Shown in pieces: positions 38,501-46,482 of a stretch of DNA of 64,000 nt. The DNA lies in NCBI GenBank assembly GCA_038503065.1, contig JBCAMK010000001.1, positions 744,001-808,000 on the forward strand, read 5' to 3'. This DNA comes from Paragyromitra xinjiangensis (Eukaryota > Ascomycota > Pezizomycetes > Pezizales > Discinaceae). A program made the position numbers and the translations under genes. Position 1 is the first letter of the stretch; each line of letters starts with the position of its first letter. The notes beneath the pieces were generated by a model. The model saw only the letters and a list, made by a program, of their open reading frames with translations. It had not been told where the DNA came from and did no database searches.

Positions 38501-39054
38501 TCAAAGTGCAGAGCTCGGCACACACGGCCCAAACCATCCTCCGGATTTAGTCTGCTTAGCTATCAGTTCATTGATCTCTTCGTTCTTGCCTATAAGTGTA
38601 GTGTAACCGTTAGCTATAGATTGTGGTATTGGGATGGGGATGATGCACATTTGTCGCATTTTGCTTCGTATGGGTCGCGCTGGCTTCCACATTTACAGGG
38701 GATCCAGGTGTCTGGTGCTGAGGTGATTGGTGTTGGGTTGGGTGGTGGCCGTCGTACTGGTTGTGGTTTTAGCACTAGTGCTCGTCGCACTTGTGCCTGT
38801 GTCGATGTCTGTAGTACTGGTGCTTGTTGTATTGTTATTTGTTGTACTGGTATCTGTTGTACTGGTATTAGTGCTTGTTTCACTGGTGCCCGTGCCTGTT
38901 GCGCTGATGCTCGTTGTACTGGTGCCGGTTTTACTAGTACCCGGTTTGCCGGAGCCCGTTTTACTGTTACCGGTTGTATTAGCACTCGTTGTGCTGGTCT
39001 TGTCTGTAGAGGTAGGGATTTTGATGAAGCCCTCTTTGGCAATTTGAAGCACAT
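38501..39054 (-). CDS. small zinc-ribbon-like protein, tandem copy A with pentapeptide repeats
   Basis: Exons 39054-38649 and 38589-38501, 164 residues. Start MCFKLPKRASSK matches copy B (MCFGSSKRASSG). Residues from about 24 to 100 are imperfect pentapeptides of the VQQAP type, absent from copy B. A Cys module follows: CKCG, 11 residues, then KCDKC. The intron (38648-38590) splits the last Cys codon after its first base, so the spliced protein continues CKNEEINELIAKQ and ends GPCVPSSAL. Copy B has the same joint and the same ending pattern, which strongly supports the model. The family is not recognised; a small zinc-binding module is inferred from the paired cysteines. Cys2 next to basic residues might be lipidated (speculation). 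A second open frame on the same strand (38693-39334) and two on the other are shadows of the repeat. Confidence 0.7.
38758..38995. repeat. 15-bp degenerate minisatellite (about 15 units) inside copy A
   Basis: Unit on the + strand is close to TACTGGTGCTTGTTG, with a few 18-, 21- or 27-bp variants, all multiples of three. It keeps the coding frame of the minus-strand gene and encodes five residues per unit. Copy B lacks it, so expansion followed duplication or was lost there. Confidence 0.85.
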
Positions 39055-39124
39055 TTTGGGAGGTTGGTTGGGTTGGTGGGGATTTAAGGGTTTCTATATG
39101 TACACCTGAAGAATAATAGGATGT

Positions 39125-39140
39125 GGGGGGGGGGGGGGGG
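39125..39140. repeat. G16 homopolymer (C16 on the coding strand)
   Basis: Sixteen consecutive G, 70-86 bp upstream of the copy A start, between its TATA-like site and ATG. The matching place in copy B is only a short G-rich stretch. May vary in length or be a sequencing problem. Confidence 0.85.
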
Positions 39141-39158
39141 TTAATTTGGACTCGTGGA

Positions 39159-39166
39159 GTATAAAT
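39159..39166 (-). promoter_or_regulatory. TATA-like element of copy A
   Basis: TTTATACT on the minus strand about 105 bp upstream of the ATG at 39054; the same context (ACCAATTTATA) sits about 105 bp upstream of the copy B start. Confidence 0.45.
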
Positions 39167-39522
39167 TGGTAGCGGTGAGTTTACTATGGATCGAGTTCTT
39201 GGGGACAGCATGGTTTGGTTGTCAGTTTCTTCGCGTTGGAGTGTAGGGTGGCTTAGAATTTGAGATTGGGTGTTGGTGTTGATTGTATGTGAGAAAGTTA
39301 CATGTGTAATTTGATCAGTCAACCCATGTTCCACGCCGTTGATATATACTAGCTAGGACTATCCACATTCTATCGTTGACCCATATGTCGAATCCCAACC
39401 CGTTACAAGTCCTACTCCTTCCTGCCTAACCCCATCTGTGATGAAATAAACAAAATATAAAAACACCATCTCAACAAAGTCCCAAATACCCATTCAACCT
39501 GGTCTGATATCTACCAATAAAC

Positions 39523-39842
39523 TCAAAATGCAGAACTCGGCACATGCTCCCCAAATCCTCCTCCCAATTTAGCCTGGTTAGCTGCGAGTTTACGGATGTC
39601 TTCGTCCTTGCCTGTAAGTGTGGTGTAACTGTTAGCTGTAGATCGCAGTATTGGAATGGGGATGATGCACATTTATTGCATTTTGGTTCGTACAAGTCGT
39701 GCTCGCCTCTGCCACATTTACAGAGAACCCAATTGGATAGTGGTAAGGTAATTGGTGCTGGGGTTTGTGGTGGTCGTTGTACTTGTCTTGCCTGTAGAGG
39801 CGGGGAGCCTGATGAAGCCCTCTTCGACGATCCGAAGCACAT
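39523..39842 (-). CDS. small zinc-ribbon-like protein, tandem copy B
   Basis: Exons 39842-39671 and 39611-39523, 86 residues. MCFGSSKRASSGSPPLQ leads to a short Pro-rich linker, then WVLCKCG, 12 residues and KCNKC. The intron 39670-39612 (GTGCAT...ACAG) splits the last Cys codon after its first base; the spliced product continues CKDEDIRKLAANQAK and ends EHVPSSAF. Exon 2 is 89 nt in both copies. Without splicing the frame runs on into a non-matching tail, so the spliced model is preferred. Function unknown; a CxC plus CxxC arrangement is consistent with one zinc site. Same strand and direction as copy A, so a true tandem pair. Confidence 0.75.
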
Positions 39843-39947
39843 TTTGGAAGGTTGGTTGGGTTGGTGGTGATTGAGGGGTTTCTATATCAATATTTGAAGG
39901 ACGATAAGATGTGGAGAGGTTGTGGGTTTGGTTTCGGTCTCGCAGAG

Positions 39948-39956
39948 TATATAAAT
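39948..39956 (-). promoter_or_regulatory. TATA-like element of copy B
   Basis: TTTATATAC on the minus strand about 105 bp upstream of the ATG at 39842, at the same distance as in copy A. Confidence 0.45.
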
Positions 39957-40095
39957 TGGTGGTGGTAGATTTCTACGGATCGAGTTCTTGGGAATGGCGT
40001 GATTTAGTTATCTGTTTTTTTTTTTTTTGCGTTGGGGTGTAGAGCTTAGAATTTGAGACCGTGGGTCTTGGTATTGATTTTATGTGAAAGTTATG

Positions 40096-41022
40096 GCGTA
40101 GGGTTGTCGTGACTCTTGAGCTTTGAAATAGTATGGTGGTTAAAGGTGCTTCAACGGGCTTTGAGATTTGAGGGGTGAGAGATAACCTATAGCGTGCTAG
40201 ACTTGTATCTTACCTTTTAAAAGAAGTAGTACCTAAAGTAAGAAGGGGACAAACAGTCATGAGACGTAATCGCTGGCGCCGGGATCCGCTTCCGTTAGAT
40301 GGAATATCTCCTATCGAATAGTCAAATGCATTTTGTGGCACAGTATTAGTCGGTCACTTTCTTACATCGAATATTTAATGGAGATACGTGTAGTTTATGT
40401 AGTGAAGATAGACGTTGAATTGTAAGTATAAGACAGAATCATGCTGTATCACTCGACAAAGCACTTTCATACTATTGGAGATATGAACGAGGGGTTAGAA
40501 TAACCGGAGTAGTGATAGAAGGTATTTCACACTACTAGATGTTTCAAATTAATTACTATCTTTGTATGACTCTTCCCTATGAACTTCTTTTGTTCTTTGT
40601 CCAGCCGTACTCACTAGCTCCCATACGTCATTAACCTCGTGACCTGATTGGCAAAAGAGTCAGTAGGAGGATCAGCGAGAAAAATGGTTATCGGCTTGAG
40701 GTTTATATTGATAGAATTCACATAAGTGACAGAATGTTACGTCAACCTATGGAATGCCCTACTAAAACGATAAATGATAGGATGACATACCAAAGCATCT
40801 CAACCGAAGTTTCCAAAAACCCCATATAAAGCCCCTACAAATGACACATACTATTTGCGGAACCTGTGAATCATACCATGCATTTTACGGCCTCTCCTCT
40901 CCCTATATTCCTTATTCCCCATACTCCGACTACTTCAATCCTTGACTCAAAAATATTCTTACCATTTTTTAGTATCTGCTAGTCTTCAAGTTATCTTTAA
41001 CACAACATAAACTTCCAACGAC
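40096..41022. other. intergenic region upstream of the third zinc-ribbon-like gene
   Basis: AT-rich, no frame with a family. A TATAAAG-like site near 40825 lies about 200 bp upstream of the ATG at 41023. Nothing else seen. Confidence 0.45.
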
Positions 41023-41341
41023 ATGGGTTTATTCTCAAGGAAGAAAGAAAGTAAAAAAGAAAAGAGCAAAAAATCATCATCTAAAGAGGCTGAATCTTCA
41101 CCTAAAGAGGCTGAATCTTCATCTAATGAAGTTGATAAACCTTCATCGCTCTGCACTGGGTGTAAACAGCACTTTGTTGTTCAGGGACAGACATGTTCAG
41201 GGTGTGGGTGGACGTGAGTTACTTAATGTTCCCTAGGTAGATATCTCAGTTTGACTAAGCTTAAGGCTTGCATTGTTAGGTGATGAGGCGAGACGTCTCA
41301 AAGCGGCGCGAGTCAGACTTCTAGCTGATAAACAGAGGTAG
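41023..41341 (+). CDS. small zinc-ribbon-like protein, third member
   Basis: Exons 41023-41203 and 41280-41341, 80 residues. MGLFSRKKESKKEK is a basic leader with Gly2; then come 21-bp repeats giving KEAESSP-type heptads, then LCTGC, 10 residues, TCSGC. I placed the donor at GTGGGT (41204), so the last Cys codon is split after its first base, as in its neighbours; the product continues CDEARRLKAARVRLL and stops at 41339. This tail aligns in position and helix character with CKNEEINELIAKQ and CKDEDIRKLAANQ. A stronger donor (GTGAGT at 41214) gives no such tail: the last acceptor leads straight to a stop, and an earlier one gives a short unrelated tail. Unspliced, the protein would end two residues after the Cys pair. 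Function unknown. Confidence 0.6.
41067..41124 (+). repeat. 21-bp tandem repeat within the third zinc-ribbon-like gene
   Basis: Nearly three copies of an AAAGAGGCTGAATCTTCATCT-like unit encode KEAESSx heptads between the basic leader and the Cys module. Confidence 0.8.
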
Positions 41342-41988
41342 AAGGATGGTGAAGTGCTTTAACTGTGATTTCGAATGTTGAGTAGAGCAGGGCTGGGGGT
41401 TCGAGGGTGAGAATGAGGAGGCTAAAGACTAGTCTTTGCTTTTTAGACTTTTGTAGTTTTCGTGGACTCGGATCTTGGAATTTTGTTTACTGCCACTAGC
41501 GGCTTAACAGCAGTGCTAGTGTTTTATGGTGTCTATAAGGGGTTATAAGCAGCTCTAATATACATAGATTCTACCATACAAGTAGTTGTGCGCTGTATTT
41601 GTAAATACAAAGTTCTCGTTAGCCCGATTTTCTGAAAAAGAGCAATAGCGACGTTGTGGACTTGAAAAGCATTATAGTTAACTACGACCTTCGGGATTAA
41701 GTTCTATCCTTACCAATACTACATGTAATCGGAACTTTAAACTTAAGCGAACGTACATCCATTTACAGATCATCTAACTTTGAAACCGAGAGCTCATCGA
41801 GTCACGGCACAGCCATTCTAACCAGTCTATTATTATTCCAGCATAAAGCAGGTGGATAACTACGCCTCAAGCCCAGTCTTTCTAGAAAACCCCATGAACT
41901 ATAACACCTTAAACAAAAAGGCCGAATCCATATCTCCTCCTGCCTCCGCCATAGCCAAGATAGACCAGCTATCCTAGCCATAAAATAC
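41342..41988. other. intergenic region between converging small genes
   Basis: About 650 bp. The frame 41802-42002 (-) lies just past the stop of the fourth small gene in another frame; it is taken as chance. No other feature seen. Confidence 0.45.
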
Positions 41989-42302
41989 TTATTTATAAAC
42001 ATAAGGAAGCCTCCCTGGGATCATAAGCACATCCCCCTTCTTATTAGGAGGAACGTATACAGTTTTCGGGCCGGCCACAGCTTCGCGCCAGATGTGCCCA
42101 CTCTCTCTACTATCTCCTTGGGGTTCGGGGACGTGGAACTCGCCTGGGTTGTGGTTAGTTAGTATAAGAAAGTAAGGGTAGCTTGCGGAGCTGGAGGGGG
42201 TAACTCACATTGGCTACAGAGTTGGAGGTCCGATAGGACGTCGTTCTTGTTCCCGCAGCCGATGCAAGCAGCGTGTGTCGTGTTTCCGTTGTTGTTTGAC
42301 AT
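41989..42302 (-). CDS. small zinc-ribbon-like protein, fourth member
   Basis: Exons 42302-42209 and 42143-41989, 82 residues. MSNNNGNTTHAACIGCG, then 11 residues and LCSQC: a CxxC-x12-CxxC module close to the N-terminus. The intron 42208-42144 (GTGAGT donor, TACTAAC-type branch site, CCCAG acceptor) again splits the last Cys codon after its first base. Exon 2 reads EFHVPEPQGDSRESGHIW, then VYVPPNKKGDVLMIPGRLP and stops at 41989. The tail differs from the other three (no helix), so this member may have a different partner or be more distant. The start at 42302 is chosen because upstream frame residues look like leader sequence and the ATG has an AAG-AA context. Function unknown. Confidence 0.65.
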
Positions 42303-42946
42303 TTCTTGTTTAGTAGTTAGTTTGGATCTTAAAAAGCGACCGTTCGGGTGCTGTGTAACGGAATATATGCGGGGTGGTGTTAATGGGAGTGTTAGTGGAA
42401 TAAAGTGGGGGCGTTGAGGAGAATATATAGTGGGCAAAAGGCCCTTTGAGGATTCACCTTGAATAGTATCTATAATTATTTTATAATGTTCTTGCACAGA
42501 TGGAGGTATGGCTCAGCCATAGTAGATTGCTTGTAGTCATGTGTATAGCATGAATTGAATTGAGTGATCCAAACAGCTACTCCCTAAATCTCCAGAGGAG
42601 AGTTCCTATTTGCGGATGGTCCTTCTTACTTACCAACCAATGACCATCCATGCACGAAACTCCACACTTCTACACCGTCGATCACTCGGCCTCACCCAAG
42701 CCCAAAACTCAACCAGACAGAAATTATATCCCCAGAATCCATTAGAAGAAGCTTTCACAAATAATACCTAAGAATCAGTATCAAAGTCCCATTAAACTCA
42801 TTAACCCTAACCACATCTCCAAATTACATGTAGCCCCACCAAACCTCGCCAAGCCATCAAACAAGGGTCATCATCTGCGGCTCCTCCACGACACGCGGCT
42901 TCACCGAATCACCATCCTATCCACTTCCCCAACACCAAACCCCACG
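42303..42946. promoter_or_regulatory. divergent promoter region (fourth small gene / Yip1 gene)
   Basis: About 640 bp between two divergent start codons. A TATATA-like element near 42425 lies about 125 bp upstream of the minus-strand gene. No further sites were identified. Confidence 0.4.
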
Positions 42947-44066
42947 ATGGCAAACAACGGCTACGATGTCGTCGTCGACGTCGACGACGAAGGCGATCTT
43001 GGACATACCGATCTCGCGGACCTAGAGTTCCATCCATCAAGTACGCACCTCCCTCCCAGCTACCCAGCTCCTACTAACAGTAGAACAGACTACAACCAAG
43101 ACCAAGCAAGCGGGAAAATCCCCCAAAACACCTCGAGTCAGCACTCCCTACCTCCTCCTCCAGCAGCACACTAACATCCATAGACACCAGCGGATTCTTC
43201 AGCTCCGGCCCATCAGGTTCCCGGAACGGTGATGGATCAGGTAAGCGGTTTCTATGGAGCTTAGACTTCTACGCGCAGTTCTTCGACGTCGACACGAACG
43301 AGGTAATGCGACGATGTTGGGCGGCGTTATTCCCGAGAGCGAACTTCCTCGATGTATTAGAAGGGAATCCAGATCTCTACGGTAAGCACAACTACCCGTG
43401 ATAAGCACAGGTAGCTGATTACCACTCAGGTCCATTCTGGATCACCACCACTGTAGTCTTGATCCTCTTCCTTAGCTCTACTATCGCCCAGTACTTCGCG
43501 CGCATGAAGGATGTGCCATATGTCTACGATTTTGGCCTCCTGTCGGGTGCGGCGGGGTTGATGTATGGATATACTGCACTCGTCCCGGTTGCGCTTTGGG
43601 GTGTGTTGAAGTGGTACGGCAGTGAGTCTGCTAATTTGTTGGAGTGTCTGGCGCTTTATGGGTACTCGAATTTGATATGGGTTCCGGTGGCTATTGCCTC
43701 TGCGTCGCCTATCACAAGTATATCTCACCCGTTTGGTATTGTGGGGTAACAGCTGATGAAGAGTAGTATTGAACTATGTTTTCGTCGGTGTCGGGTTCGG
43801 GGTATCCGCCCTGTTCTTGTTCCGAAATTTGTTCCCGGTTGTGAGCGCGACCGATGCGAAGACGAGTAAGGTCTTGCTTGTCGTTATTATTGCTCTACAT
43901 GCGGGGTTGGCGTTGGCTATCAAGATACTATTTTTTGCGTGAGTCTCGTCTTCATTCTATTTAATTTTCTGGGCTAATGAGGAGTAATAGCCACGGAAGC
44001 CCCGTCGCGAAGAAGCCGGACGTTGTAGATGCGCCGAAGGATGGTGGGAGGATGGTGATTTTCTAA
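42947..44066 (+). CDS. Yip1-domain membrane protein (YIPF1/Yip5 type)
   Basis: Five exons: 42947-43040, 43142-43381, 43430-43717, 43767-43938, 43991-44066, total 289 residues. The acidic N-terminus (MANNGYDVVVDVDDEGDLGHTDLADLEF) and Ser-rich linker lead to WSLDFYAQFFDVDTNEVMRR and NPDLYGPFWITTT, the entry into the Yip1 domain. Five hydrophobic segments follow, with the Yip1-type VYDFGLLSGAAGLMYGY and ECLALYGYSNLIWVP. Yip1-family proteins are Golgi/endosomal membrane proteins that bind Rab GTPases. Exon 1/2 borders are the least certain: the chosen acceptor is the only one that keeps frame, and a TACTAAC branch site lies inside the intron. The other joints restore family motifs. Confidence 0.85.
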
Positions 44067-44684
44067 AATGGATGTAGTGTAGTTGTCGTGAGGGTGTCTA
44101 TTTCTACCTAGATTGATGGAATGATGGGATGAGGGATAAGGGATAGGGACGAATTAAGTAGACAGTGCACGATCGATATTTCTTTTCTTTTCTGTCTCTA
44201 GGGAATGGCATCTAATTTCCTTCATACACCGTTCCCAAACACACAAACGTAACCTCCCACTGCATCCTAGGGTAGAAGAGAAAAAAAGCCCAAACAAAGC
44301 CCTCATTACCCCCATCACCTCACAGCACTCGTACACCCACCCCAAAGCTGCCTAGCGGCCCATTTCAGTCTCCCAATGGAGCCGCATGGTCTGTTCGTTC
44401 TATATAATCCCGGAAAATCAAAAACCTACCAGGACTTGCCGTAAGATTCCGCAGAGACCATAGAGCGGTATAAGTTCGGAAACCTTCTGTTTTTTGTTTC
44501 TTCCCTCCACTACCTTTTCCTCAGTGGTCTTTGTTGTTTTGGATCCAACATTCTTTCCCTTCATCGTTTTGCTCTTTCTTGCTAAGTTTTTGAGGTTATT
44601 TTTGCTCCTGCATTTTTGTACGCCTCTATACGTATATAGATCTACTCTCTCTCTTCTCTACCAGTGGAAAGAGCAACGTCAAGG
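44067..44684. other. intergenic region upstream of the eIF2-alpha-like gene
   Basis: About 620 bp. A pyrimidine-rich tract (44490-44660) precedes the next gene and is a probable promoter element. No frame with a family. Confidence 0.45.
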
Positions 44685-45861
44685 ATGCCGCTGCTGCTTC
44701 GTTGTCGGTTCCATGAGAAAATATTTCCAGATGTAGGTGACTTGATAATGGCTTATATAAAGCAGGTATGTGAACCGATTATTCCGATTCCCCCTGCACG
44801 CAATAGCTCCTAGCTAGCCCAGTAGCAGCAGGAAGTCTTTATCGGTTTAAGTAACATCAGAGACAAAAGCTAACCGCTGCTTCCAGTGCAACCAAAGAGG
44901 CGTCTACGTCAAACTTCTCGAATACGACCACATCGAAGGGATAATCCCCCTCGGCGAGGTTTCCCACCATCGCTTCCGTAACTTTCCCCGGGACGCTCCT
45001 CTAGGCACGAATGTAGTCCTTATTGTCATCAGGGTCAACAAGGAAAGAGGTATATTATCCCCAAAAACCCATGTTAGAGCAGGAGTAATGATTATTTCGC
45101 AGGCTACATCGATCTCTCTAAGCGCCGTGTTACTCCGGAAGACATCAAGAAGTGCGAAAATAGGTTCCAGGAGCTTGAGGTGGTGCATGAAATCCTCAGC
45201 CGTGTCGCGGGGATGCTGAAAATTCCCGTTCTGGAGTTGTATGAAACTGTGGCATGGCCACTTGCGAAGTTGTATGGGTCTGCTTCTAGGGCGTTTAGGA
45301 TCTCTACCATGTAAGTTGGCTTCTACTCTTAATCTCTTCAGCGTGTGATAATGTGTCGTATGTAAAAGTAAGCCGGAGATTTGGGACCATGTCCATTTCA
45401 CTTCTCCAGCTATTAAGGAGAATCTAGTCAAGCTTGTTACTAAGCAATACACGCCGAGCTTGATCAAGCTCCGTGCGCATCTTGAGGTAAAGTGCTTCGG
45501 CTACGGAGGGATCGATGCGATCAAGGAAGCTTTGCGTGCTGGGGAAGCTGCCGTGACTGAAAGTATTTCGCTTAAAGTCAAGCTGGTTGCCCCGCCGTTG
45601 TATATCCTTAATTCGTTTCAGTATGATGAAGCTGAAGGAGTCATGGTGCTGGAGAATGCCATTGAGAAGATTAAGAAGTCTATCGAGGCAGTGGATGGTG
45701 GCAGCTTTAAAGTGGTAATGAAACCAAGGTTGGTTACTGATAAAGATGATGAGGACACGAAGCAGCTTATGAAAATGAGGGCTGTGGAGAACTTGATGGT
45801 TAGTGCAGATGAGGACGATGAGATTAAGTACGGCGAGATCCCTGTGGTGGAGATTTATTAA
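44685..45861 (+). CDS. divergent eIF2-alpha paralogue
   Basis: Four exons: 44685-44765, 44887-45049, 45103-45310, 45369-45861, 314 residues, the normal length for the family. N-terminal S1 domain: CRFHEKIFPDVGD, GVYVKLLEYDHIEGIIPLGE, ERGYIDLSKRRVTPEDIKKC. The helical domain and the C-terminal alpha-beta domain (KCFGYGGIDAIKEALRAGE, KLVAPPLYIL) are intact. The serine matching phosphorylated Ser51 is present (Ser53 here), but the nearly invariant SRRRIRSI that follows reads SHHRFRNF, and the KGYID kinase-docking motif reads RGYID. Canonical fungal eIF2-alpha is far more conserved, so this is probably a second copy; the standard gene would lie elsewhere. Introns rule out recent retroposition. 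Whether it joins eIF2 or acts separately is unknown. Confidence 0.85.
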
Positions 45862-46482
45862 GCGAAGGAAACGGTGAAAAGTGCAGGTTTTGTGCACTCA
45901 GATCGGAGGTGTGAAAGACCGTAAAGGGAAAGGGTAGAAACCCGCATGTACTAAGATTTGGCTATCGTATTGGAGCAGAACCACCTGTCTCACCTCTGCT
46001 GGTCAGTATTTCTTTTATAGCATAGATCAGGTGTTGAATAAACGATGGCTTTTTGTTCTTTTCTTACCTCCATTTCTTTATCGCGTGGGGTTAAGAAACC
46101 CTCATCGTTGTGTCACTTAAGCTTGCGTAATTGAGCGTTCCTGTTATCGTATTATGCAGCAGGTAACCGTTTTATCAGTCGATCCAGATTCCTGCTGCTG
46201 ATCCCTGCTCGAGCTGCAGGTGTCTGGGGAATTCACACTGCGTCACCACCAACTCTCGCCAATGTGAAGGAATACAAAGTGTCTGGGGGCGGTTTCGGGG
46301 GGGCCACTTCAGCTGAGAATCAAGGCTTGAAAGAAGTACCCTGAATATGTAGTAGCGTCTTGTTTACTTCACCTCCAACCTCTCCCTCCCTCCCTCCTCC
46401 CCCCTCTGCCCTTTGTCCCCAGCACAGGTTGGGTCTGTTTGAAAAACTCCCAATTGCTGTCTCGTGAGAATACCGCGTGATA
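45862..46482. other. intergenic region with CT-rich tract upstream of YVC1
   Basis: About 620 bp. A CT-rich tract at 46366-46422 (repeated CCTCC and CTCCCT) lies 60-115 bp upstream of the YVC1 ATG, the usual place for a pyrimidine promoter element in filamentous fungi. No gene in the rest. Confidence 0.5.

Larger units (their letters stand above)
38330..39301. repeat. tandem duplication, copy A
   Basis: Head-to-tail with copy B (39320-40095). Conserved blocks in the same order are the downstream ATGTTCCACGCCGTT segment, the small gene, its leader with an AACCCAACCAACC run, the TATA-like site, a TCGAGTTCTTGGG block, and a distal TTAGAATTTGAGA block. Copy A is longer because of a 15-bp minisatellite inside the gene. 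Ends are approximate. Confidence 0.85.
39320..40095. repeat. tandem duplication, copy B
   Basis: Partner of copy A. Gene ends are spaced 1,022 bp apart (38501 vs 39523) and the gene starts 788 bp apart, the difference being the minisatellite of copy A. Divergence is moderate and spread over coding and non-coding parts. Confidence 0.85.

Noticed and set aside
38621..39109. 162-codon Cys/Thr-rich and 106-codon Val/Leu-rich plus-strand frames
   Set aside because: Antisense shadows of the same 15-bp minisatellite, no equivalent in copy B.
38693..39334. 213-codon Thr/Ser-rich frame on the minus strand overlapping copy A
   Set aside because: The other minus frame aligns with copy B at both ends and shares its splice site; this one is a by-product of the 15-bp repeats.
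41802..42002. 66-codon minus frame past the fourth small gene
   Set aside because: Out of frame with the spliced gene, which stops at 41989; no domain and a Trp/Arg-rich, atypical composition.
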